A model generated the notes under the pieces. That model did not search any database and was not told the DNA's origin. It was given only the letters and a program-made list of their open reading frames with translations. The position numbers were made by a program, and so were the translations under genes. 64,000 nt of DNA from Erythrophleum ivorense (taxonomy: Eukaryota; Streptophyta; Magnoliopsida; Fabales; Fabaceae), in NCBI GenBank assembly GCA_026724425.1, contig JAIUCV010000396.1:1-64000 (forward strand). The letters are read 5' to 3'. The stretch's first letter is position 1. Every line of letters begins with the position of its first letter. Shown here piece by piece: positions 23,204-34,902 of this stretch.

Positions 23204-26200
23204 TTACGTCTCTTTGTTAGTTACAAAAGTTCCATTATTGTTGCTACTGCTTTTTCTACAAGGTTCTACATCTCTAAGCATCATTATGACATCCCTCATA
23301 GTGGCTTTGTCTTTTGAGAGCCTCGTTGTGTAGAGAAGTGTTATTCTGAGAACCAAAAGCATCTCTTCTTGGACATAGCTGTAATTTTTTACACTTGGAT
23401 CTAATGCTTCTTTTAGAGATTTATTGTCTCTAATCTTCCTTTTAATCCACTTTACAATGTCTATAGATGCTCCAAACTCAGCATCTAATGGCCTCTTTCC
23501 TGTGATAAGTTCTAAAAGAACTACTCTATAACTATAAATGTCAATCTTCTCATCCATTTTCAAGTTGTATCTGTACTCTATCAAAGAATCAAGCATAGTA
23601 GTGGTTAGAAACAAAAGTCATGTCATTCCATATTTTAATTATGTCACTTGCTCTTGAAGTAAAGAGGGTATGAACTATGAATAATAGAACTAGTAACTCA
23701 CTAGGAGCAATGAATAATAGAACTACGAATAATAGGACCCAACAATCAAAGAGATTGTTTCATTGTTATAGATCATTATTTTGGCTAATCCAAAATTTGT
23801 AATTCTTGCCCTAAGATTTACATCAAGCAATATATTGTTTGACTTGATGTCTCAATAGATGACAGGTGAATGATAGTCGTCATGAAGATAAGCTAGCCTT
23901 TGTGCAACTCCTAAGGCTATGTTATACCAAGAAACCTAAGCAACATGCAACCTCTTAGCTTACTTGCCATGCAAGGCATATCGAAGGTTGCCATTGTGCA
24001 TAAATTCATAAAAGTATCATTATATCAGTGTCGTTATAAAGATATCCTAGTAGTCTAATAATGTTCCTATGTCTTAGCTGCCTTAAGAGATTCACTTCTC
24101 TGACAAGGTCATCACTGCTTCTTACTTCAATATTAGATCTTGTTCTCTATAACTTTTTAACTGTCACAGCTATGTTTGACTATGGTATTTTTGCCTCATA
24201 AACAACCCCAATTGCTCCCATTCCTATCACATTTGATTCCTTGATGCAAGCTAGAATGCCAATACTTGTAAAACCAAGCCTTTTAAATGCCAACAACTTC
24301 CAAGGCTACTTTTTCTTACCTTTATAAAATCTTTCTCTAAAGTAGAATCCATCATAGTACAACCTTTTATTTGAAGATCTATCAACAAAAATTGCAATTC
24401 CAATGGCTAAGAGTAATAATATTCCAATGATCCACCTTACAATTATGTGCTTTGCACGTGAGCTCCCATGCCTTATTGTATAGTCAGGTTTTTGTCCGCA
24501 TGGAAGGAGGACACCACCACATAGGCATGCATTGCTAACAAGATCATTTAGGTTTATTGTTCTTAACACGCCATTTGCTAGGATAGGGCCCACTAACTTG
24601 TTATAAGAGACATTGAGTGCTTCTCAAGCTAGAAAATACAAAAAAATGTTGGTATTTGACTAGTTAGAGAGTTGTTAGAAAGATCAAGAATAGCCAATGT
24701 AGGAGTGTTACCTATCTTTTTTAGAATTTCACCTGTCAAATGATTGCTCCTTAAATTCAAATTTACCAATTTTTGACATATAGTAATACTTGTTGGAATG
24801 CTTCTTGAGAATCAATTTGATGAGAGATCAAGAATACTAAGTGAGGGATAGTCTTAGAATTGGTTTGAGATTTCACCTTCTAAGTTGTTATCGGAGATAA
24901 TGAAGGTTTGCATATTTGGAATGGAAAGAATGGTGGAAGGAAGAGAAGAATGGAGGTTGTTTTTAGAGGCATCAATGAAAGAAAGCGATATAAGAGAAGC
25001 AATGTCATCAAGAATTTCACCAGTGAGACTATTGTTAGCCAATTCTAACTTTTGAAGTTTTCTAAGTTTTCTAAGACCTACTGGAATTGTCGCAAAAAGA
25101 AAATTGTTCTAAATTCAAACACAAATAAGTGAAGAACATGTTGACAAACTAGCAAGAATTGGACTTAAGTAGCCATTATTGAAAAGTATGAGCTTGGTGA
25201 GATTTCCTTAGCTGCAGAGAGTTTTTGGAATCTCACCAGAGAGTGAATTGGATGATACATCCAACCATTGCAAAGGTGAATTCTTGCCAAGGTTTCCAAA
25301 CAATGGCTCTGACAAAGAATTGTTACATAGCTCAAGGACTTGTAATTGAAGCAAATCCCCAAGGCCAAAAGGCATAGGATCAGATAGTTGGTTACGCATT
25401 AAATTTAAAAGCTTTAAATTCTTCAACTTACTTATATCAATTGGGATTTTCTTGATAACATATTGTCAGAGAGATCCAGAAATAGCAGCAAAGTCATATT
25501 GCCAACTATTGATGGAATTCTGCCTTAAAAATTGTTCTTGTGCAAGAAAACTATATCTAATAACTTGAGCTTTCCCAGTTTAGCTAGAATCTTACCACTA
25601 AGATTACCTACTGCCAAATCAAGATACTTGAGATTGGTAAGATTTCTAAACTTTGTTGGAATCTTACCTTCAAACTCATTGTAACCAAGAATCATATACT
25701 CCAATAATGAAAACCGTCTTAACTCTACTAGAATTTAGCCTGTGAGATTATTCCCAAAAAGACCAAGGAACTTCACATTCTACAAGTGACCGAAGGATTT
25801 TGGAATTGTCCCTTCAAAGAAGCTACCTCTAAGATCCAGTGTCTCTAAGGACGAAGCATTTCTAAGGTCTTCAGGAAGAAACCTTGAGAAATCATTGTTG
25901 GATGCATTTAAGGTCATAAGTCTCATTGCCTTTCCAAGGCCTAATGGAAACTTACCAATGAAGAAGTTCTAACTGACATTAAGACCTTTTAATTTGGTGA
26001 GATTGGCTAAGGATTTTGGCAATGATGAGGAAAACCTATTGTAGCATAAGTTAAGAGAAGTGAGAATTTTTAGGCTTTATATGTCATTGGATACTCTGCC
26101 ACTAAGATTCATGTGGGATAAATCAAGCTTGTCAACAGCTCTAGTAGAGTTGCACTAAATACTAGTCCAAGTATAATAAGCTGCGTCCTTCCCTACTGCT

Positions 26201-26369
26201 TTGTCCAACACTTTCCAATCGTGCAAGCTATTCAAGGGATCAAAAAGACTTGCTTTTATGGAAAGTAAAACATATGCTTCATCATTCATGGCTGCAACAG
26301 CAAATTCAAAGGAAAAACAATCTATATAACAAAGAAGAAGAAAAAGAATAAGTGGGATTTTAACTTCAT
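23204..26369 (-). pseudogene. LRR receptor-like kinase pseudogene, MIK1 / PXL group
   Basis: Read on the minus strand, almost every part of a MIK1-type receptor kinase is present in order but broken by stops and frameshifts. There is a start at 26369-26367 with a Phe-rich signal peptide cut by TAG, an LRR N-cap (LLSIKASLFDPLNSLHDW), a series of LRRs (such as LGKNSPLQWLDVSSNSLSG near 25250), a juxtamembrane and membrane segment (24306-24593, ending in a hydrophobic run before RSSNKR), and a kinase. The catalytic loop His-Arg-Asp reads Tyr-stop-Asp (stop at 23852-23854) before IKSNNILLD, and DFG reads NFG. The last 136 residues (23204-23614) stay open, with substitutions at conserved sites (SYRVV, LLYTTR, KDKATMRDV). 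The likely intron (about 23615-23770) has degenerate GAATAATAGAACTA repeats. It cannot make a functional kinase. Confidence 0.92.
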
Positions 26370-28573
26370 CTTATTCTTCTTCATTTTGCTCAGCTCAAAT
26401 ATAGTTCTAATATATTCATCATTTAAAGTCTATTGAAATTGAAAGAGAAGGGTGACAAAGGGATAAGAAAAACATTAGGAGCGTGATAATTGTCGAGTGT
26501 AGTTTATGAGGAAGTGGATGAAAAAAAAAACTACTAATGTATATGATGTAGTACATTATATGACCAATGAATAATAACATTGATTAATATTAGTCATTTT
26601 TAAGGACATGTGAGGTTTATGGAGTGGTATTTCAAAACAACTGGTAATAAGCATGTAGTGACAAATGAAGGTTTGTACTTATAGGAAGTTTTTCTGACAT
26701 GAACATGGTGGAGAATATGGCGTTTAATATTAGTTTTTGTTTCTATTATCATTGTCAACTTAAAGAGAGGAATAATTAGGTAGTTATTGTTTTTTAAAAG
26801 TTTTCTCTCTTATTTGTTTATTTTGACTTCCATTTTATGCTAATAACATTAACATTCTTGCTACAAAGATTAAAATTAAAAGAATGAGAGAATATATATC
26901 TTCTACAAAGATTAAATCAGATAAAGATTAATAATCCATAAAGGTGTATTGATTTTCAAGTTTCATCCTTGATAAGTTTATATATTTCTTTTCTAGCTAG
27001 GAAATAATTATATACAATTTATTCTATTAGTCAGTTTCTTCTTCAACTGAACTATTTAAACACTTTTTTTTTTTAACTTGATAACGAATGTATATATTTA
27101 GTTAGGAAATCTATTATTGAGATAGTGGTACATAGTTGAATTTTATAACCTTATTTTAGTTTTAGAATTTATGCTTTCAGAACCTTTTCTTTTAAGGTGT
27201 CAAAAGCCAATGTACAAAAGCATCTTACTTGGTACATTAAGTTAAAAATTTATAAATCTACTTTAATTGTGTTCCAACTTTTATGAGTGTAAAAGGGTAA
27301 CTTTTAAGTATAACAAAGATTCAGAGATGATGCCTTAATGGGCCAACTAACATATGGTTTAAGCGGTATCAACCGAAGATCATCGATATACTTGAAATCA
27401 TCTTAACATCAAAATCCAAACTAATGCCATGTGATAGTGGAAATAATAACTTATAACAAAGAGTAAACGAAGAAACCATCTATGCCTCTTAATCTTGTAT
27501 TTTAGAATTCATGGCAAAGAATGGAGGAAGAAATAAAGAGATAGGGAGAAGCAGAGGAAAGAAGATAAAGGAAGAAAGAAGAAAATATCATAATAATCAC
27601 CCATCATCAACTTGATGGTTCTAGCTTCAAAATAATAATAAAATATTGATTTAAAGCATGGAATCTTTCCATATTATAGGGTGAAAGAAACATGAAAATA
27701 AGACAAATTCCACCCCTCCATTAAAATAAAAAATGAAATGAAATTGGCCTAAAAAATTTATGTGTTTTAGAAAATATAGCATTAGTTATAATATGAACCA
27801 TAAAGTGACGTACTAGATGCATTATGCATATGCAAGTGAACTAACTCAAGAAGTTAAGCAACTCAGCCAACGCATGGTCTACAAGTTGATAATATACAGA
27901 ACTAAAAATCCCTAGGTGTAAGTAGAAAGCAATGGTCCATTTTTCTAAAAACGACCGTTTATTTTTTTGTTTTTTGTTTAAAAAATATGTTCTTTTAGAT
28001 GGAGAAGCAAACAATGGATGAAAGCAAGGGCATGCCATTAAGAAAAGCGAATCAACTCAAGAAAGAGGATTAGCAAATAGAAGAAAATGAGAAAGAGTGG
28101 TGCATTTGATCAATTATGTTTTAAGCCCACCAACTTCCACTTCTCTCATATTATAAAATCTTTCTTTTCTCTTTTTGCCCTTTTCTCTCTTTCAATATTC
28201 ACGTGCCCTCATGTAGAGTATTGGAATTAAGATACTGAAATTCATGACTCGGAGCACACATTAGTATCTATCCATGTGCTATAATAGATAGACACCATGT
28301 GAAATAACAGCTTCTTATAGAAGTACCTCCTTCCTTACAATTGGAAAGAGAAATAGAGGATTTCAAATACTAAATCATTGTTTGTCATTGAATTATTTGA
28401 TGGCTAACCTTACCCTCATTTGATTTGGGAATCCGGGAGGTGGAGATTGGAAAGAAGGTTGAAAAGTTTTCTTATGTGCATCCACATGCATATGCCAATT
28501 GTTGTGGAAAACCAAAACTTGCCTTTTATGATTTAAAAAATGAAAAGAAAAAGACAACCACATATTACATACA

Positions 28574-28695
28574 ACAAAGAGATGTTAAAATGGGATCATA
28601 GTTCTAATAATTGCACACGTAGCACATGCAAGTGACAAAGAGATGTTAAAATGGGATCATAGTTCTAATAATTGCACACGTAGCACATGCAAGTG
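28574..28695. repeat. Exact two-copy tandem repeat, 61-base unit
   Basis: Units 28574-28634 and 28635-28695 are identical over their length. The unit contains CACACGTAGCACATGCAAGTG, an ACGT core next to a CATG palindrome. Complete identity suggests a recent local duplication (or an assembly artefact). Confidence 0.9.
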
Positions 28696-29802
28696 ACCAA
28701 GCAATAAGAATCATATTTATGTAGAAATTTATATATTTTCTTCCTTATGGTTAATCAAAACCTTGACATGGGCTCTAGTGTAGGCTTCCTTTACCCCCAT
28801 AAGCCTAAATATCTCCAAGAAAATCAAGTGGCAAATCCTTTTCTATCCATGGGCCTTCATTTATATGGATCTAAGATAAAATCATCCCATATTCTTCTAG
28901 TCAAATATTTATTGGGCCTTAATTTAATTCTTATTCCAATATTGTATTTAAAAGTTATTGAAGGGCTAATCACTCAATTGAAAGCAAATCTTTATTTCTC
29001 ATATAGGCCCATTTGAAATTATATAATTTGGAAATATAAAAAAAAAGAAAAAAAATTATGCCTATGTGAACATTACTCAACTGCAATAATCTTGCCCCAA
29101 CTTTTTATTACAAGCTTATGTGAAAAAAAAGCATCAAAATTCATATGTCACAACAAGAGTAAAAAGAAGAAGAGAAAACTATGAAAGCAACTTTAAAACC
29201 TCTCAAGCACAAAAATGACTTTTGAGAGTCAAAATAAAATTACAAAAGTACCATAACCTTTGAAAGTGTCAAAGGAGAGTCACAAACACAAAATTAAAAT
29301 GTGATTTAAAGTTATTAGTTGAAAGTCTTTTCTTGCCCCATAAATATAATACCGAATTGCATAGTAATTTTTTTTCCACTACTCTTGAGAATTTGATCAT
29401 AAGTAACTAGAAAGTTAGAATATAACAAAGGTAGAGACAAATCAATATATATATTGATCATCTTGTGAATTTATAGTTCAATCATAAAATCTGCATATAA
29501 AAAAAAAAAAGAGATAGAAAATAAAAATATATATGATCTAAGAATTAATTAATAAAAAATTTAAAGATTTAAAAATTGAGTAATTTAAAATATATCTTTG
29601 CATTCTGTAATAACACAACCAATAAATGTATCCAACTAAGATTTTTTTTCTTTTTACTTTTTGTCAATAACGATTTTGGTCAATATTCAAGTATGGCAGT
29701 TGCAATGGGTTATCCTGTTGGGTCAATTTGTGGTAATAGGGCTTGTGTGGTTTGTCCATCCCTCATATGCTTATGTGACTCAGGACCATGTGCTCTTGTT
29801 TT

Positions 29803-29814
29803 TTTTTTTTTTTT
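29803..29814. repeat. T-rich homopolymer tract
   Basis: A run of T starting near 29800, followed by AATAAC-rich low-complexity sequence to about 29875, upstream of PSB28. Confidence 0.5.
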
Positions 29815-30124
29815 CTTTCTGAACAAAAATAATAACAATAATAAAAGTAATAGCAGTAACAATAAAAAACAAACAAATAAATCCAAGTCGATGCTACGTG
29901 TATCACTGTGAGATTGCCAGATCAGCAGGGTGATGCTGGTGTGTCATTCATTGATCACTCTGTCCTCCCCCTCAGCATTCGCGAAGACGATAATTCTTAC
30001 AAGTGAATGGCTGTCTTTGTTACACACCGCACTCCTTCGAACCACAATTTTTACACTCATTTCTAACTCCCCATTCCTTGAAAGCTTTCTCTCTCACACA
30101 CTCCTTCTCTCTCTCCTCCTTGCA

Positions 30125-31885
30125 ATGGCAACTCTGCACTTTCTTGCATTGTCGTCTCCGCTCCCCAACTCTCTTCAGAAGTCACGTTCTTGCTTGGGTA
30201 CGATCCCGCAATTCCACTGTTCTGTGCGTTTTTTTCTTTCTTTTTCCTTTCTCTGTCCATAACACATGGAGTGTGCAAACAACTCTGACCCTTAACAAGT
30301 AGGGTTGAAGAAATTAAGCTGGACATTGTATAGAATCTCAGCCAATTTGTTAATATTTGGGTCAGGCAGAAGAAAAAAAAAATATATTCCCATATTTTGT
30401 AGGAGGATTCGACTTGTTGAAAAAGATGTGCAGGCTAATGGTTGGTGATTAGTTTCATCTAAAGTTCTAAACTGAAGTGACATAGGATTGTTCGATGTTG
30501 GTGACGATTCGATAACATAAAAATTTGAAATTTCTTTGTGCACTGGTTCTCTGAGTAGATGATATCGATATCACTCTTTTCTGTCCCTAAATTATGACAT
30601 TATGGTGTCCTTTACAAACTAGTAACTATTCTGTTTTATAATAATTTTTGTAACATTTTGGGTGGAAGGAGGAAGTGGTTTGACTTAGGTAATTTAAGGC
30701 CAAAGGCGGGGGCTCTGGTGCGTCCTCTCAATTTTGCAACAATTTCTTTTGATTCGCATCAGGGGCTTGGCAGAACCAAGGAGGGGTAGGCATTATAATG
30801 TTATTTTATCTTTGCTGGCTCGCTGCTATTTGGTGTATTTGTCTCGAGAAAATTGCTTGTAGTTTCAAGGATTTTCTTCAACCCTTCGATTTGCTAGAGT
30901 GGAGGACCCTTTTTATGGCCTCTTTTGGCTTTCTAATTGAGGTCTATATGGGGCATCTCCTTATTCCTGACCTGATATAGTATTATTTCTTCTCTTTTGT
31001 GTGTGTGTGTGTGTGTATGTAATATTTCTTTTTTCATTCCAAAAAAGTAATGCATTGAAGGTTGGCCTAGCAATTTAGTAGCATCATCATTTATCATGCA
31101 TGGGGCAGCTTTGGTGCTTCCCCCACCTCCCTCTAATCTTCTATCCCTGTGAATTTTTGTCTAATTGGAAACAAAGAAATTAATCTTAGAAGCCCCTTAG
31201 TTTCAACCAAGATTGGATATTTCTATATCTATGTGTAGATCACTTTCTTGTTCATTATCCCTTGACCTTGGCCCGAAGTGTATATATATATATAATTTGT
31301 TCTCTTCAATATGCAAATAAGTGATTCTATAAAGATATCTGGCACTAGTAGCAGAGTAATAGATATTGCCTATGATCTGATGTTTTTGGTGAACATGACA
31401 GTCTCTTTATTTCTGCAGTCCCATCTTTGGCTGTTCATCGAAGTACACATTCCTCATTCAATGGCCAATCTTTACACCCGCCACGTTTGAGGCTACCTTC
31501 GCTAGCACAAAATCCTCCCATGTATGGGCCCATTATAATGATGGTCAAACCAACAATACAGTTCATCCAAGGAACAGATGAACAAACAATACCGGATGTA
31601 AGGCTGACTAAATCAAGAGATGGAACAAATGGCATGGCTATCTTCAGGTTTGATCAGCCCTCAGTTTTTGATTCTTCTGGTGAAGTTGGTGAGATCACTG
31701 GTTTTTACATGATTGATGAGGAAGGTGTCCTTCAGTCGGTTGATGTGAGTGCCAAATTTGTCAATGGAAAGCCTTCAGGAATTGAGGCCAAGTATATAAT
31801 GCGGACTCCACGGGAGTGGGATAGATTCATGAGATTCATGGAGCGCTACTCTAATGCCAATGGTTTGCAATTCATTAAAAAATGA
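30125..31885 (+). CDS. PSB28: Photosystem II PSB28 protein, chloroplast precursor (2 exons)
   Basis: Exons 30125-30197 and 31419-31885 join in phase (Val at the junction) to 179 residues. The first 60-70 residues are Ser/Leu/Pro-rich with few acids, as in a chloroplast transit peptide (MATLHFLALSSPLPNS at the start). The mature part matches PSB28: IQFIQGTDEQTIPDVRLTKS, FRFDQPSVFDSSGEVGEITG, GFYMIDEEGVLQSVDV, and the conserved end of EWDRFMRFMERYSNANGL. PSB28 is a small stromal-side protein that binds photosystem II assembly intermediates and is not part of the mature complex. The start is the first ATG after a CT-rich leader. The 1.2-kb intron has a (GT)n tract near 31002 and a short (TA)n near 31271. 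It is intact and at the expected length. Confidence 0.96.
31002..31016. repeat. (GT)n microsatellite in the PSB28 intron
   Basis: Seven or so GT dinucleotides in a row, then GTATGT. Confidence 0.7.
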
Positions 31886-32607
31886 GTCAATGTGCTAACT
31901 TTTCTCTTATTTTTATCTTCAATTTTTTTCCACCTTGTCATGAAGTTGTCTTTTGTAATATACTAAAATACTGGATTCATGTGCATGTAAATCTAATTCA
32001 CATACACATATCCTTCTGAATTCATCTGAATTACACAAATTTTGCTCATCCTGCTACTGTTCAGATCTTACCAAACCCTTTCTTAGAACTGAGTTCGTGT
32101 AGCTCTTGGTTATAGGACTTCCCTTTGTATGGTTATCTTGCTTTGAATTTAGGCAAGTAATGCCATCAAGCATTACAGTATCGCCAGCATGTGTCAACCT
32201 GGTTTATGATTGTTATCTGTCTATTTACCTTCTGTAATTGTGTACATTATGTTTTTGCCATAAACGAATATAAATTTTGGCAACATTTGACATATGCAAT
32301 CCCAAATTTTCTGTTCCTTAAGGATTAGGTGCGGGAAATTTCAAATCTATCATAATGACGAGTACCCAGTTGCGAAAAGATAGTACTTAATAGAATTTTC
32401 ACTAGAACTCGTCTGACCAATTATTTAGTACCATATTAATGGTTTAACTTTGAAGAAACCATCTCGAGTAGATTCTCTCCTAAAATTCTGAATTCAAACT
32501 TCGCCATAAACTTTGCGAGACATAAAGTATCGGAACCAATAGTACTAGGAAAGTAAGGTCTACGACAACCTTAATAGTTATATTCTAATGTTTTCGTGTC
32601 CCCCCTG
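31886..32607. other. Convergent 3' region between PSB28 and the subtilase gene
   Basis: Holds the 3' UTRs of the two convergent genes. No ORF or repeat is supported. Confidence 0.6.
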
Positions 32608-34902
32608 CTACTTAAACTTCCAGGTCACTGCTATTGGGCTTCTCACTCTGTAGGAACCATTTTGAGAATGAATCCATGTCAAGTGTCCTTCTGTAAATGC
32701 GATTGTATCAGCTCCTTTTACCTTCCTTGATATAAACCATACCCTGTAATTCAACCTTTGATTTATGTGTTCAAATACCAGCCGCCTGGGTTTTGCTATC
32801 ACTTTCACTCCTTCAGGTGCCATAACCTCCAATGAGTAGGTGGAGTTAGGGCTTCCCACATTAGTTAGTCGCCTGCTGATCATCTTTATCCTCATTCCGT
32901 CCTTAAAAATTACAGAAATAGATGGATAGTTAAGGCTGAAGCGTCTATTCATCTGCATGATCTCATGGCAACTCACTCTTCTGTGGGTTATACTGAAAAT
33001 TTCTGACTTTGTATATCCGAGACTGCAAAGATGAGTGACATAGTCATCTGGTCCGATATCATAAACCAGCCCTGGGTTTATAGCTCTCTCTGGGTTCACA
33101 TGGCCAGCTCCCATGGCAAAAAGACCTGCTGGTTTATCTTGATCAAGTATTGGTCTTCCTGAATGATCAGTTACTTCAGCTGTTGTCATAATTGCAGATT
33201 TGATAGCTGCAGGGCTCCATCTTGGGTGAGCCGAGCGGATAAGAGCAGTGATTCCACTGACATGAGGACAGGACATTGAGGTACCTGACATGACAGAGAA
33301 GTTCACTCTTCTAGAATCTTCCAGAAGGCCTGTGGGACCCAAGTTTTGAGGCCAAGCAGCAATGATATTGACGCCTGGAGCAATTACATCTGGTTTGAGG
33401 ATTGAAGGGTTAAGAAAACTTGGTCCTCTAGCTGAAAATATAGCCACTGCTGGAGCTCTAGACTTCCCTATAACGGTTCCTCCAAATTCAATTCGAGCAA
33501 TGGGCCTCCTTGAGGAGTTCATATAAGCTTTTAAGCGAATAGATTCATCAAAGCCTACCAGTGTTGCAGGCAAGACATGAACATCAACTGAATCCTCTTC
33601 CAAGTTTATCGCTGTGTTTGCCAAAATCATAGCAGCACCACCAGCTTCCTTCACAACTTGACCCTTTTCTGCTCTACCATTAACGCCTCTATCACATACC
33701 ACCATTTTGCCCCTAACTTTGTCCCTCGGAAGAGACCCTGTGAGGCAAAATTGACCCTCCCTATCCCCATCAGTCACATAAACTAGCTCAAGTTCTTTGC
33801 CTATGCTTGTAAGTCGGTTCACTGGATACATGGATTCTCCATGGAGAATTTGCCCATTACCCATGTGAACTATGGCTGGGAATTTCCTGTCTAGTGTGCT
33901 TGCACCAACAGTAGCAATCCAAGGAGCTTCATTGGCAACAGACATTGCTATTGGCCCATTGTTTCCTGCTGCACATATAACCAAAATCCCATGTTCCATT
34001 GCTCGAAAGCTTCCAATGGCGATATTATCATTGTATAAAGGTAGTGGGAAGCCACCTAGAGACAAGGAGAGAATGTCCACCCCATCTCTAATGGCTGCAT
34101 CCATAGCAGCTAGGATATCAGAGTTATAGCAGCCATTGAACCAGCACACTTTGTACACTGCAATGTGAGCCTGAGGAGCCATTCCTCTAGCCACACCAGC
34201 TGCATAACCAAGAACACTTGCCATAGGCACTGATACTCCAGCAGCAGTAGATGAAGTGTGGGTGCCATGCCCACCAGAGTCCCTTGGTGAGAGATATTCT
34301 GCAATTCTTGAAGGCGAAGCTGCAAGATGGCCTTTGGTGAAGTACCTAGCGCCGATGAGTTTTCGGTTACAGTTGGAAGAGTTAAAGGCCTGCCCTGTCT
34401 GGCATATCCCCTTCCATTTCTTGGGAATTGGAGGCATTCCATGATCATTGAAGCTAGGACTCTCTGGCCACACTCCTGTATCAAGTACCCCAATTATGGT
34501 TCCACGGCCAAAATTAGACCGATACCAAGCATCTTCTCTCCCGGCGTTCAGTCCTAAGAACTTGTAAGAATAGGTGGTTTGAATCTGGATCTTTTGGTCT
34601 GGTCTAATGGAGATAACATCAGGGAGGTTTTGCAAGTGCTCAAGTTCAGACTGAGTTAGTTGAGCTGCAAAACCGTCCATGGCGGAACGGTATGAGTAGA
34701 GGAGGCGAGAAGAAGGGTTCTCATCAGACGAAATGGTTTGTTGTATAAAGGAAAGATGCCATTTGTGCTTGGAGGTGAAGAGAGAGCTGGTTGTGCCATG
34801 TGGGTCCAGCTGAACTATGTAAGTTCCAAGAGTTTCTGCATGGATGGTGACAATGTAGTGAAGGAAAAGAGTAAGAAAGAAAAGGTGAATTTTGGATTCC
34901 AT
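32608..34902 (-). CDS. SBT1.2: Subtilisin-like serine protease, SBT1.2 / SDD1 type
   Basis: Single-exon gene of 764 residues, starting at the Met encoded at 34902-34900, which is followed directly by a hydrophobic signal peptide (about residues 1-22, cleaved before AETLG). The I9 prodomain follows (TYIVQLDPHG at 27-36, RLLYSYRSAMDGFAAQLT near 66-83). The catalytic triad is Asp141 (VLDTGVWPE), His212 (GHGTHTSST) and Ser542 (SGTSMSCPHVSG), with the oxyanion Asn314 in AAGNNGP. A PA-type insert lies around 370-480 and a fibronectin-III-like domain at the C-terminus. Close likeness to SDD1, which limits stomatal density from the apoplast, is seen throughout, including IIAAWPQNLGPTGL. The frame stays open for 79 codons upstream to 35139, but that part has no family likeness and would bury the signal peptide, so I reject it as the start. 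Function is inferred from the family. Confidence 0.95.
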   Translation of the reverse strand: MESKIHLFFLTLFLHYIVTIHAETLGTYIVQLDPHGTTSSLFTSKHKWHLSFIQQTISSDENPSSRLLYSYRSAMDGFAAQLTQSELEHLQNLPDVISIRPDQKIQIQTTYSYKFLGLNAGREDAWYRSNFGRGTIIGVLDTGVWPESPSFNDHGMPPIPKKWKGICQTGQAFNSSNCNRKLIGARYFTKGHLAASPSRIAEYLSPRDSGGHGTHTSSTAAGVSVPMASVLGYAAGVARGMAPQAHIAVYKVCWFNGCYNSDILAAMDAAIRDGVDILSLSLGGFPLPLYNDNIAIGSFRAMEHGILVICAAGNNGPIAMSVANEAPWIATVGASTLDRKFPAIVHMGNGQILHGESMYPVNRLTSIGKELELVYVTDGDREGQFCLTGSLPRDKVRGKMVVCDRGVNGRAEKGQVVKEAGGAAMILANTAINLEEDSVDVHVLPATLVGFDESIRLKAYMNSSRRPIARIEFGGTVIGKSRAPAVAIFSARGPSFLNPSILKPDVIAPGVNIIAAWPQNLGPTGLLEDSRRVNFSVMSGTSMSCPHVSGITALIRSAHPRWSPAAIKSAIMTTAEVTDHSGRPILDQDKPAGLFAMGAGHVNPERAINPGLVYDIGPDDYVTHLCSLGYTKSEIFSITHRRVSCHEIMQMNRRFSLNYPSISVIFKDGMRIKMISRRLTNVGSPNSTYSLEVMAPEGVKVIAKPRRLVFEHINQRLNYRVWFISRKVKGADTIAFTEGHLTWIHSQNGSYRVRSPIAVTWKFK

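Larger units (their letters stand above)
26370..30124. other. Spacer between the kinase pseudogene and PSB28
   Basis: AT-rich, with no gene I can support. It holds a 61-base tandem duplication (28574-28695), an 89-codon ORF at 28747-29016 without recognisable features, and the promoter and leader of PSB28 at the end (CT-rich leader 30085-30124). No transposon ends were identified. Confidence 0.5.

Noticed and set aside
20913..28695. CRISPR-like repeats
   Set aside because: Only two-copy tandem units without spacers, in a plant genome.
28747..29016. 89-codon ORF in the spacer before PSB28
   Set aside because: No recognisable domain, no splice context and AT-rich codon use; most likely chance.
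30003..30302. Second-frame ORF over PSB28 exon 1
   Set aside because: The other frame has the transit peptide and joins in phase to the conserved exon 2.
33872..34557. Plus-strand ORFs opposite the subtilase
   Set aside because: They are antisense shadows of a long intact coding exon.
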